Shown here: positions 1 to 6,693 of the stretch, one piece after another
Layout of the letters: every line of letters begins with the position of its first letter
How positions within the stretch are numbered: position 1 is the stretch's first letter
From: Lactonifactor longoviformis DSM 17459
GTDB lineage: Bacteria; Bacillota; Clostridia; Lachnospirales; Lachnospiraceae
NCBI RefSeq assembly: GCF_900129135.1
Contig: NZ_FQVI01000027.1
Coordinates: 1-61,226 of the forward strand
Reading direction: 5' to 3'
Length of the DNA stretch: 61,226 bases
The notes under the pieces: generated by a model
Databases searched by the model: none
Told to the model about the DNA's origin: nothing
What the model saw: only the letters and a program-made list of their open reading frames with translations
Program-made: the position numbers and the translations under genes

Positions 1-244
1 GAAACACGGAATACCCGAATATTTTGCACATCAGGCGGCAAACAGCCGCAGGAAATACTGGTATGTATCGGGAATGGGAGCGGTCAACAGAGCATTAACA
101 AAAGAAAGATTGATAAACAGTGGCTTCTATGATTTAGCCACTGCCTATCAGTCTGTGCACGTCAACTATTGAAACCGCCGTGTACCGAACGGTACGCACG
201 GTGGTGTGAGAGGACGGGAGTTAATCACTCCCTCCTACTCGATT
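1..244 (+). mobile_element. 3' end of a group II intron (maturase tail, domains V and VI)
   Basis: The left edge cuts into a group II intron. After the maturase stop at 170-172 comes a domain V-like hairpin (about 173-210): ACCGCCGTG and TACC pair across a GAAC loop with GGTA and CACGGTGGT, leaving a two-base bulge, as expected for the catalytic domain V with a CGC-type triad. Domain VI follows (about 208-240), with a GGGAGT/ACTCCC stem near the branch-point region. The exact 3' splice site near 242-244 is inferred. The gene it interrupted cannot be told from the flank. Confidence 0.8.
2..172 (+). CDS. ltrA: Group II intron reverse transcriptase/maturase, C-terminal fragment
   Basis: Only the last 56 codons are present; the gene starts outside the window. 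The tail reads KHGIPEYFAHQAANSRRKYW and continues to HVNY before the stop. It resembles the extreme C-terminus of clostridial group II intron maturases, which bind intron RNA and help splicing and retrohoming. The strongest support is position: the stop lies immediately before a domain V/VI structure, the usual arrangement because the ORF sits in domain IV. Whether the full protein is intact cannot be judged here. Confidence 0.7.
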   Translation, partial: KHGIPEYFAHQAANSRRKYWYVSGMGAVNRALTKERLINSGFYDLATAYQSVHVNY

Positions 245-356
245 TATTTGTCCGCACATAATTCTGTTGCTGGACTTCTTGTTGTATCAATGGTATAATA
301 AAAGCATAATTATTTGAATAGTTCGTGCAATTTTCAACTGGAAAGGGAGGGTTTCT

Positions 357-998
357 ATGGAAGAAAGATTACGAAAAATTTATGCCAGAAGCAACAGTGC
401 AATTGCTCTAAAGGTGATACAGGGACATTTTGCCACATCTCAGTCGCATATCACCCATTACTTTGATATGACAACAATGAAGACCCGCTGCGCGGAGGCG
501 GAAAATGTAGCATCCGCTTTGGCCCAGAAATATGAACTGAGCACACCAGTAGATACCATCGTGTGTCTGGACGGGCTGGAGGTAATCGGCGCTTTTCTTG
601 CAGAGGAGCTGACAAAAGCCGGAATTCATTCTATGAATGCCCATCAGACAATATATGTGATAACACCGGAATTCAGTTACAATGGGCAGATGATGTTTCG
701 GGATAATCTTCAGCCGATGGTAAAGGGTAAAAATGTAGTTATTCTGATAGGCTCTATCACCACGGGAAAGACACTCCAGAAAAGTATAGAGAGTATTCTA
801 TATTATGGAGGAATTATCCAGGGGGTATCTGCCGTCTTCAGTGCGGTAGCTAAGGTGGCCGGAGTCGAGGTGAATACTATTTTCACCAAAAAAGATCTTC
901 CGGATTATGAGAGCTATAAACCCGCGGAATGCCCTTTATGCAGGAACAGAGTAAAACTAGATGCCATGGTGAACAGCTTCGGATATTCTAAGCTGTGA
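357..998 (+). CDS. Orotate phosphoribosyltransferase-like protein
   Basis: A 213-residue cytosolic protein with a type I PRTase-like fold: an N-terminal strand region, a hood segment, and a PRPP-loop-like stretch NVVILIGSITTGKT (about residues 125-138). In true PRTases this loop is preceded by two acidic residues (DD/ED-x-x-TTG). Here the acidic pair is replaced by IGS, so catalysis may be altered. The C-terminus carries CPLC, possibly half of a metal site. A GGGAGG ribosome binding site lies 7 bases before ATG 357. A separate canonical pyrE exists at 32682, so this is not the main OPRTase. It stands alone and ends at a palindromic terminator. Role unknown: salvage PRTase or regulator. Confidence 0.6.
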   Translation: MEERLRKIYARSNSAIALKVIQGHFATSQSHITHYFDMTTMKTRCAEAENVASALAQKYELSTPVDTIVCLDGLEVIGAFLAEELTKAGIHSMNAHQTIYVITPEFSYNGQMMFRDNLQPMVKGKNVVILIGSITTGKTLQKSIESILYYGGIIQGVSAVFSAVAKVAGVEVNTIFTKKDLPDYESYKPAECPLCRNRVKLDAMVNSFGYSKL

Positions 999-1004
999 CC
1001 AATT

Positions 1005-1065
1005 GGGGACAGGGCAGATCTATTTTGGGACGTGTACCTTTTAAAAAGTACACGTCCCCTTTTTC
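1005..1065 (+). repeat. REP-like palindromic repeat, degenerate copy, doubling as terminator
   Basis: The left arm matches the 76-base palindrome at 52128-52203 almost base for base (GGGACAGGGC, then ATTTTGGGACGTGT), but the outer right arm is missing. The inner hairpin is intact: GGGACGTGTAC (1027-1037) pairs with GTACACGTCCC (1048-1058) and is followed by CTTTTTC, which makes a good intrinsic terminator for the PRTase gene. Two related copies in one window suggest a dispersed family. Confidence 0.7.
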
Positions 1066-1133
1066 TATTTCAATAAAAATTAGGCTGGGATTTTGGGCTA
1101 TTTGACGAAAATGGAGATAGAATTAATTAAATA

Positions 1134-1162
1134 TTGTAAAACATGCTGCATAGTGATATAAT
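1134..1162 (+). promoter_or_regulatory. Predicted sigma-A promoter of the ammonia-lyase/dehydrogenase operon
   Basis: TTGTAA at 1134-1139, a 17-base spacer, and TATAAT at 1157-1162 with an extended TG at 1154-1155. It lies 67 bases before the first ATG. A GTTC-N9-GAAC palindrome follows at 1182. Confidence 0.65.
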
Positions 1163-1181
1163 TTCAAATATGCAGAACGTC

Positions 1182-1198
1182 GTTCACTCATAAAGAAC
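1182..1198. promoter_or_regulatory. Candidate IclR operator, copy 1 (GTTC-N9-GAAC)
   Basis: GTTCACTCATAAAGAAC is 17 bases, with palindromic GTTC/GAAC ends. It sits about 20 bases after the -10 box of the operon promoter, a position that would block transcription if occupied. Three more sites with identical ends and spacing occur at 4435, 5332 and 5411. Confidence 0.6.
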
Positions 1199-1228
1199 GA
1201 ATGGGCGGCGTTGGGGAGGAGGTAAAGT

Positions 1229-2233
1229 ATGATTGAGGTAGGGATGAAAGATATTCAAGATGCTTATGAACAAATTGAGCCTTTTGTGTTCAAAACTCCA
1301 ATGATATATTCGGAGCCTACATCCCGGAGGGTAGGGAGTGAAGTATGGTTTAAGATGGAAAACCTGCAGATGGGAGGAGCCCACAAGATACGCGGTGCTC
1401 TGAACAGTATGCTGAAGCTGAGCCCGGAAGAGCTTAAGAGAGGTGTGGTGACGGCATCTGCGGGGAATCATTCACTGGCAGTCGCCTATGCGGCAAAGCT
1501 CATGGAGACATCGGCTATTGTATGCGTTCCGGAATATGCGCCTCTGACAAAACGGCAAAAGGCTGAGAAATATGGAGCACAGCTTTTGGTATGCGGGCCG
1601 CACTTTGAGGACGCAGAGAGAAAAGCTTTTGAGGTTGCGCGGGAGACAGGCAGAAAATTTATTCATGCCTATGAGACGCCGGAAACTATTGCCGGACAGG
1701 GGACCGTCATGCTGGAATGCTTCCGTGAATGGAAGGATTTTGATGCGGTTTTAGTGCCTACGGGAGGGGGAGGACTGCTGTGCGGAACAGCAATTGCCTG
1801 CAAAGCCGAGCATCCCGAGACTAAAGTATACGGACTTCAGACGGAAGCGTCCGCACCTTGGCTGCGGTCTTTTCATGAAAAGACGCTGCATAATGACTGC
1901 GCATATGCTCCCACCTGTGCGGATGGTCTGGAAGGAGCTATTGGCTGGCCGAATGTGGAGCTTGCACTGACCTGTGTGGATGATATATTTGCAGTCACTG
2001 AGAAAAGCCTGCGGGAGGGGATTAAGTGGATGTCTGTCATGCATAACCTAATGATTGAGGGGGCGGCAGCCACTTGCCTGGGAGCCTTGTTTGAGCGGCA
2101 TGAGGCGCTGCAGGGAAAAAGGGTGCTTTGCCTGATCAGTGGGGGAAATATTGATCCGGAGCGCTTTTGTGAGATTTGCAGGGAGTCTTATCCCTGGCAG
2201 AAAGAAGGAAAATCAAAGGGGGAGGTGGCATAA
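1229..2233 (+). CDS. PLP-dependent ammonia-lyase, threonine/serine dehydratase family (copy 1)
   Basis: A 334-residue cytosolic fold-type II PLP enzyme. Lys53 in GGAHKIRGAL is the expected Schiff-base lysine; the family norm is SFK-x-RGA. TGGGGLL (about residues 176-182) is the glycine loop binding the PLP phosphate, and SGGN near the end binds the pyridine ring. Family members deaminate beta-substituted amino acids such as threonine or serine to 2-oxoacids plus ammonia. It is catabolic in size and lacks the C-terminal ACT domain of biosynthetic IlvA. The next gene is a close paralogue starting one base after this stop, followed by an amino-acid dehydrogenase. The His before Lys53 is unusual, so the substrate may not be threonine. 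Confidence 0.75.
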   Translation: MIEVGMKDIQDAYEQIEPFVFKTPMIYSEPTSRRVGSEVWFKMENLQMGGAHKIRGALNSMLKLSPEELKRGVVTASAGNHSLAVAYAAKLMETSAIVCVPEYAPLTKRQKAEKYGAQLLVCGPHFEDAERKAFEVARETGRKFIHAYETPETIAGQGTVMLECFREWKDFDAVLVPTGGGGLLCGTAIACKAEHPETKVYGLQTEASAPWLRSFHEKTLHNDCAYAPTCADGLEGAIGWPNVELALTCVDDIFAVTEKSLREGIKWMSVMHNLMIEGAAATCLGALFERHEALQGKRVLCLISGGNIDPERFCEICRESYPWQKEGKSKGEVA

Positions 2234-3202
2234 TTGATACAGGTATCAATGAAAGATATTGTTGAGGCATATGCGCTGATACAACCCTATATTATGAAAA
2301 CGCCCCTGATATACTCAAAGCCCACATCTGATCGAACCGGAAGCGAAGTGTGGTTTAAGATGGATAATCTCCAGTCCATTGGAGCCTATAAGATACGAGG
2401 GGCTATGAACAATATGATGTCTCTGAGGGGGGAGGAGGTAAAGAAAGGGGTAGTGGCGGCTTCGGCCGGAAATCACTCTCAGGCAGTAGCTTACGGGGCC
2501 AGGCTCAGAGGAACCTCTGCGGTTGTGTGTGTTCCGGAATCCACGCCCATGAATAAACGTGAGGGGGCTCTAAAGTACGGAGCTGAATTGGTGGTATATG
2601 GTCCAAATTATGAGGAGGCTGAGAAAAAGGCCTATGAAATCGCAAGGGAGACCGGCAGGAAGTTTATACATGCCTATGAGAGTCCTGAGACAATTGCAGG
2701 GCAAGGGACAGTTGCCATAGAATGTCTGCTGGAAAAGGGAGACTTTGATGCGATTTTAGTGCCTACCGGAGGAGGCGGACTCTTGTGCGGCGTGGCTATT
2801 GCAGCCAAGGCTATGAACCCAGAGATAAAGGTGTATGGCTTACAGACCAATACCTCTGCGCCATGGCTTAAATCCTTCCATGAAAAGCGCCTGGACAATT
2901 CATGTCCATTTCTGCCTACCTGTGCAGACGGACTGGAGGGAGCGATTACTTGGCCCAATGTGGAGCTTGCACTGACCTGTGTGGATGATATTTTTGTGGT
3001 GGATGAGAGAACCACCAGAGAGGGAATTCAATGGATGGCTTCTAAGCACCATTTTATGATTGAGGGAGCATCGGCTACCTGCCTGGGCGCCCTGTTCGAG
3101 GAACATGAGGAATTAAAGGGCAAAAAAGTACTCTGCCTGATTACAGGCGGGAATATTGATTTGGACAAATTTTGTAATATTTGTGAAGAAACATACGAAT
3201 AA
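2234..3202 (+). CDS. PLP-dependent ammonia-lyase, threonine/serine dehydratase family (copy 2)
   Basis: A 322-residue paralogue of the preceding protein, roughly two-thirds identical by eye over its whole length, so a tandem duplication is likely. Lys53 lies in GAYKIRGAM, the glycine loop is TGGGGLL, and SGGN is replaced by TGGN. The start is TTG at 2234, directly after the upstream TAA, with GGGGGAGGTGG at 2217-2227 as ribosome binding site; translation is probably coupled. Residues before the catalytic lysine differ between copies (AHK versus AYK), which may mean different side-chain preference or a heteromeric enzyme. Same operon as copy 1 and the dehydrogenase. Confidence 0.75.
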   Translation: MIQVSMKDIVEAYALIQPYIMKTPLIYSKPTSDRTGSEVWFKMDNLQSIGAYKIRGAMNNMMSLRGEEVKKGVVAASAGNHSQAVAYGARLRGTSAVVCVPESTPMNKREGALKYGAELVVYGPNYEEAEKKAYEIARETGRKFIHAYESPETIAGQGTVAIECLLEKGDFDAILVPTGGGGLLCGVAIAAKAMNPEIKVYGLQTNTSAPWLKSFHEKRLDNSCPFLPTCADGLEGAITWPNVELALTCVDDIFVVDERTTREGIQWMASKHHFMIEGASATCLGALFEEHEELKGKKVLCLITGGNIDLDKFCNICEETYE

Positions 3203-3224
3203 AGGCAAAGGAGCTTAGTAAGAA

Positions 3225-4370
3225 ATGAAACCATATTTGACAGTGGAATGGAATGATACGGAGACGAATGCCAAAGGATGGATGGTGGTTCATAATTTTG
3301 TGAAAGGCTATACCGGAGGAGGGATACGTATGCATCCTTGCGTAACACTTCGGGAGGTAGAACGCCTGGCCAAGACCATGGCATATAAATACAAGGCATG
3401 TGAATCCCAGTACTGTGGCGGCTGTAAGGGGGGGATTGCCTATGACAGCAAGGCACCGGATGCCAGAGCTGTGCTGCGCCGGTATCTGATAGCCATGATG
3501 CCATATATAAAGGCCGGAGTATCTCTGGGAGGGGATCTGGGTACCAAATACGGGGATATGCTGGAAGTGTTCCGGGAATTTGGATTTGAGATGCCGCTGA
3601 CTAAAAGTATGGCTGCAGATCCCCGGATTGAGAAGAACATGCAGGCGTATAATAAGATGCTGGATCTTACCGTTGACGGCAGGCCGATCAATGATGTCAT
3701 CGCGGGATATGGGGTGGCCTGCGCCGCAGATGAGGCATGGAGCTATCTTCCGGATACGGAAGAAAGTGCAGCAGTTGTAATCCAGGGCATGGGCCGTGTA
3801 GGATCTGCCATTGCTAAAAAGATACAGCAGTTTGGCCATAAGGTGGTAGGAATGGCAGACTCAAAAGTATGTGTGTACTGCAAAGACGGTCTGGATACAG
3901 AGCTACTATATGAACTTAAGAGAGGTCATAGGGAACTGGATCTGACAAAATTACCGGAAACCTATCAGATTATGCCCACAGAACAGTGGGTGGAGCAGGA
4001 GTGCGATATCCTGATCCCCGCGGCTTTGGACAATGTGATACATAAAGGTAACGCAGAGCGAGTGCGCGCAAAACTGCTGGTGGAGGGGGCTAATATTCCT
4101 GTTTCACCGGAGGCAGATAAAATATTAAAGAACAAGGGAATTTATCTTATTTGTGATTTTACAGCAAACCTGTCAGAGGCATGGTTTTATGATGCCGTAT
4201 TCTTTGGTGTGGTTGAACCGGAATTAAATACTGTTTTGAGAGAAGGGGAGGCCCTGTGCAGAAGAAATGCAGGTAAACTGATGAAAGCAGCTGTAGAAGA
4301 AGGAATCTATGCCAGAGAGTCTGCTATGAAGCTCTTTGAACCGGATATCCAGGATATGCCGGAGATATAG
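3225..4370 (+). CDS. Glu/Leu/Phe/Val dehydrogenase family protein (paralogue 1)
   Basis: A 381-residue NAD(P)-dependent amino-acid dehydrogenase. The substrate domain has GGGIRMHP, then GGCKGGIAYD with the substrate-binding lysine, and GGDLGT, whose Asp corresponds to the catalytic Asp of GDH. The Rossmann domain has GMGRVG at about residues 188-193. Such enzymes oxidatively deaminate amino acids to 2-oxoacids, making NAD(P)H. Near the C-terminus the usual GG-x-x-x-x-(Y/F)E segment reads LSEAWFYD, diverging from the paralogue at 5450 (LGGIRIYE), so the substrate pocket probably differs. It is the third gene of the operon starting at 1229. Confidence 0.75.
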   Translation: MKPYLTVEWNDTETNAKGWMVVHNFVKGYTGGGIRMHPCVTLREVERLAKTMAYKYKACESQYCGGCKGGIAYDSKAPDARAVLRRYLIAMMPYIKAGVSLGGDLGTKYGDMLEVFREFGFEMPLTKSMAADPRIEKNMQAYNKMLDLTVDGRPINDVIAGYGVACAADEAWSYLPDTEESAAVVIQGMGRVGSAIAKKIQQFGHKVVGMADSKVCVYCKDGLDTELLYELKRGHRELDLTKLPETYQIMPTEQWVEQECDILIPAALDNVIHKGNAERVRAKLLVEGANIPVSPEADKILKNKGIYLICDFTANLSEAWFYDAVFFGVVEPELNTVLREGEALCRRNAGKLMKAAVEEGIYARESAMKLFEPDIQDMPEI

Positions 4371-4393
4371 AAGACATAAGATAAGATACCCAC

Positions 4394-4422
4394 TTGCCGA
4401 AATAGTAATTATGCTCTATAAT
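4394..4422 (+). promoter_or_regulatory. Predicted promoter of the iclR-type regulator
   Basis: TTGCCG at 4394-4399, a 17-base spacer, and TATAAT at 4417-4422. The palindrome at 4435-4451 begins 13 bases after the -10 box, which suggests autoregulation. Confidence 0.6.
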
Positions 4423-4434
4423 TTGCTTAAAGAC

Positions 4435-4451
4435 GTTCTTAGATAGAGAAC
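4435..4451. promoter_or_regulatory. Candidate IclR operator, copy 2 (autoregulatory)
   Basis: GTTCTTAGATAGAGAAC has the same GTTC-N9-GAAC layout as the other three sites. It covers the predicted transcription start region of the regulator gene itself. Confidence 0.6.
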
Positions 4452-4475
4452 GATGAAAGGAGAAATGGGTAATCT

Positions 4476-5234
4476 ATGATTGATTCTTCTGAAGTTAAAG
4501 TGAAAAGTCTGCAGAAGGCTCTGGAAATTTTAAATTGTTTTGCTGAAAAGCAGCCCCTGGGTGTTACAGAAATCAGTGAAAAGTTGGGATTATATAAAAG
4601 CAACGTGCATAATATATTAACAACCTATAAGGCTATGGAATACCTGGAGCAGGATGAGGAGACGGGAAAATACTATCTTGGAAGCAGTATCTTTCCCCTC
4701 TGCCGTGCTCTGGGAGACAGTTTCAGCATAACGAAAATTGCCATTCCCTATATGCAGGAGATTGTAAAAAAAGTGGATGAGATTGTATATCTGGCTATAC
4801 CCCATGAGGATGAGGTGATCTATCTGGAGGCCATTTATCCGTCAGAGTCCATTCATCCGGTGCGCTCCCTTTTGGGAGAGCGCGCTAAAATGTACTGCAC
4901 CAGTGTGGGAAAATCTATGATGGCATATCTCCCTGAGGACGAGGTAGAGAGATACCTGAGTAAAGAGCTAATAGCACTTACGGACTATACGATTACGGAT
5001 AAAGCTCTGTTAAAGGAGGAATTGGCAGAGATCCGCAGAAATGGATATGCCTTCGACAACATGGAATTCGAATTCGGGATAAAGTGTGTGGGAGTGCCCA
5101 TATTTAACCGCCACGGAGTAGTGGAGGCCGGTATCAGCGTCAGCGGTCCCTCCCTCCGCATTGAGGAAAAGCGAAAAAGCGGACTTACAGATGTCGTTAA
5201 GAAATACGCCGCGGAGATAGAAAAAAGGCTTTAA
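4476..5234 (+). CDS. IclR family transcriptional regulator
   Basis: A 252-residue regulator. The N-terminal winged helix-turn-helix (about residues 8-70, with LGVTEISEKLGLYKSNVHNI as recognition region) is followed by an IclR effector-binding domain containing the family stretch YCTSVGKSMMAY and a C-terminal segment ending GISVSGPS. IclR proteins bind small acids and repress or activate neighbouring catabolic genes. It lies between the ammonia-lyase/GDH operon and the second GDH, all carrying GTTC-N9-GAAC sites, so it probably controls them and itself. The effector is likely an amino acid or 2-oxoacid, but that is inference. Confidence 0.9.
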   Translation: MIDSSEVKVKSLQKALEILNCFAEKQPLGVTEISEKLGLYKSNVHNILTTYKAMEYLEQDEETGKYYLGSSIFPLCRALGDSFSITKIAIPYMQEIVKKVDEIVYLAIPHEDEVIYLEAIYPSESIHPVRSLLGERAKMYCTSVGKSMMAYLPEDEVERYLSKELIALTDYTITDKALLKEELAEIRRNGYAFDNMEFEFGIKCVGVPIFNRHGVVEAGISVSGPSLRIEEKRKSGLTDVVKKYAAEIEKRL

Positions 5235-5279
5235 AATTTGTGCAATATTCATAAAAAATAAAAAAGCATCAATTCGATA

Positions 5280-5308
5280 TTGAAAACATTAACCAAGTGT
5301 GTTAGTAT
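5280..5308 (+). promoter_or_regulatory. Predicted promoter of the second amino-acid dehydrogenase
   Basis: TTGAAA at 5280-5285, a 17-base spacer, and TAGTAT at 5303-5308. The 5' leader to the ATG at 5450 is about 135 bases and contains two operator-like palindromes and a hairpin. Confidence 0.55.
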
Positions 5309-5331
5309 CTAGTTACACAATACAGAATGAA

Positions 5332-5348
5332 GTTCTTAATTACGGAAC
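5332..5348. promoter_or_regulatory. Candidate IclR operator, copy 3
   Basis: GTTCTTAATTACGGAAC lies 24 bases after the -10 box. It is the reverse complement of copy 4 (5411-5427) at 16 of 17 positions, so in the transcript the two could also pair with each other. Confidence 0.6.
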
Positions 5349-5361
5349 GCAAAAACAGTTT

Positions 5362-5386
5362 AACTCGGACTGCCAACCGAGTTTTC
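5362..5386 (+). terminator. Leader hairpin with short T run (possible attenuator)
   Basis: AACTCGG (5362-5368) pairs with CCGAGTT (5377-5383) over an 8-base loop, followed by TTCC. It lies in the untranslated leader between operator copies 3 and 4. It could be a weak intrinsic terminator, or just the loop of a larger stem made by the two inverted operators. Confidence 0.4.
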
Positions 5387-5410
5387 CTTCTAACCAAAAT
5401 CAAGAACGCT

Positions 5411-5427
5411 GTTCCGTAATCAAGAAC
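5411..5427. promoter_or_regulatory. Candidate IclR operator, copy 4
   Basis: GTTCCGTAATCAAGAAC sits 22 bases before the dehydrogenase start codon. An extra half-site pair GAAC-GCT-GTTC overlaps its left end (5404-5414), giving a cluster of half-sites. Confidence 0.55.
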
Positions 5428-5449
5428 AAAATAAAAGGAGGATTTACTT

Positions 5450-6598
5450 ATGGCAAACAAACCGTATATCGTAGTGGAGTGGAATGACACAGAGAGTGAT
5501 GCAAAAGGGTGGTTATGTATGTATAACTTCGTTAACCATTATTGTGGTGGTGGAACACGTATGCATCCTACAGTAACCAAAGAAGAGGTTATCCGTCTTG
5601 CAACAGCTATGGGGTATAAGTATAAAGCCTGTGAATCAGAGACAACAGGCGGATGTAAAGCTGGTATTGCTTATGACTATAAAGCACCGGATGCTCTGGA
5701 TGTATTAGAAAGATTCATGGTTGCAATGGCACCTTACCTGAATGCAGGCGTATCAATCGGCGGTGACCTGGGTGTTGACTACGGAGATGTGCTTAGAATC
5801 CTGGATGACATCGGCGTTGGCTTACCACAGACAAAAGCCATGAAAGCAGATCCCAAGATTGAGCAGGGAATTAAGAATCACGACGAAGTATGCGACATGA
5901 CATATGACGGATTTAAGATGTATGATATGATTACCGGATACGGTGTAGCGTTTGCCACAGATGAAGCATGGAAGATCAAGGAAGGCAGAGAGGGAGCTAC
6001 AGTTATCATCCAGGGATTCGGATGTGTTGGAGCCAGCCTTGCTACCTGTCTGGACAAGATGGGATATAAGGTAGTTGGTATTGCCGATGTTAATCAGCTT
6101 CTGTACTGCCCGGACGGATTAAATATTCCTAAGTTGGTAGAGACAAGACTTCCCAAAGGCGAACTGAATCCGGAAGCTTTTGAAGACAATTATCAGAAAC
6201 TGCCTAATTCTCAATGGTTAGAGATGGATGTAGATATTATCATCCCCGCAGCTCTGGAAGATGTTATCAATAAAGATAATGCAGACAAGGTAAAGGCCTC
6301 TCTGGTGGTAGAAGCTGCCAACATTCCTACAACTCCGGAAGCAGATGAAATCCTTCGTGAGAAAGGCATTGACGTAGCGGTTGACTTCGTATCCAACTTA
6401 GGCGGAATCCGAATCTATGAAGTAGTTATCTTCGGCATCTGTGATAAGGTTCCACAGGAAATCGTTGATGATACAGAAAGACTGATCCGCAAGAATACAA
6501 GATTAGTATTTGAAAAGGCAAAAGAGACCGGAAGATTTACAAGAGACATTGCAAAAGAAATCTTTACACCAGACAAATCCGATACTCCAGACAACTAA
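5450..6598 (+). CDS. Glu/Leu/Phe/Val dehydrogenase family protein (paralogue 2)
   Basis: A 382-residue amino-acid dehydrogenase. GGGTRMHP (residues 33-40), GGCKAGIAYD with Lys70, and the catalytic Asp106 in GGDLGV define the substrate domain; GFGCVG (about 187-192) is the dinucleotide-binding loop. LGGIRIYE near the C-terminus keeps the GDH-like pocket segment lost in the copy at 3225. It catalyses reversible oxidative deamination to the 2-oxoacid with NAD(P)H. An AAAGGAGG ribosome binding site precedes ATG 5450. Its codon use (frequent GTT, GCA, TCC) looks like that of a highly expressed gene, unlike paralogue 1. It probably supplies 2-oxoacid to the oxidoreductase at 7979-10533. Confidence 0.85.
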   Translation: MANKPYIVVEWNDTESDAKGWLCMYNFVNHYCGGGTRMHPTVTKEEVIRLATAMGYKYKACESETTGGCKAGIAYDYKAPDALDVLERFMVAMAPYLNAGVSIGGDLGVDYGDVLRILDDIGVGLPQTKAMKADPKIEQGIKNHDEVCDMTYDGFKMYDMITGYGVAFATDEAWKIKEGREGATVIIQGFGCVGASLATCLDKMGYKVVGIADVNQLLYCPDGLNIPKLVETRLPKGELNPEAFEDNYQKLPNSQWLEMDVDIIIPAALEDVINKDNADKVKASLVVEAANIPTTPEADEILREKGIDVAVDFVSNLGGIRIYEVVIFGICDKVPQEIVDDTERLIRKNTRLVFEKAKETGRFTRDIAKEIFTPDKSDTPDN

Positions 6599-6619
6599 AA
6601 TTTAAAAAATGTGAATAAA

Positions 6620-6648
6620 GGGGTGTCACGGCAAGCAGCGGGCACCCC
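6620..6648 (+). terminator. Hairpin after the dehydrogenase, weak terminator
   Basis: GGGGTGTC (6620-6627) pairs with GGCACCCC (6641-6648) with one wobble or mismatch. No T run follows, so it may only protect the mRNA 3' end or allow partial read-through into the carrier gene at 6694. Confidence 0.4.
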
Positions 6649-6693
6649 GTAACTGTATCATGAACATAAGACAACTCATGAAGGAGGTCTTCT

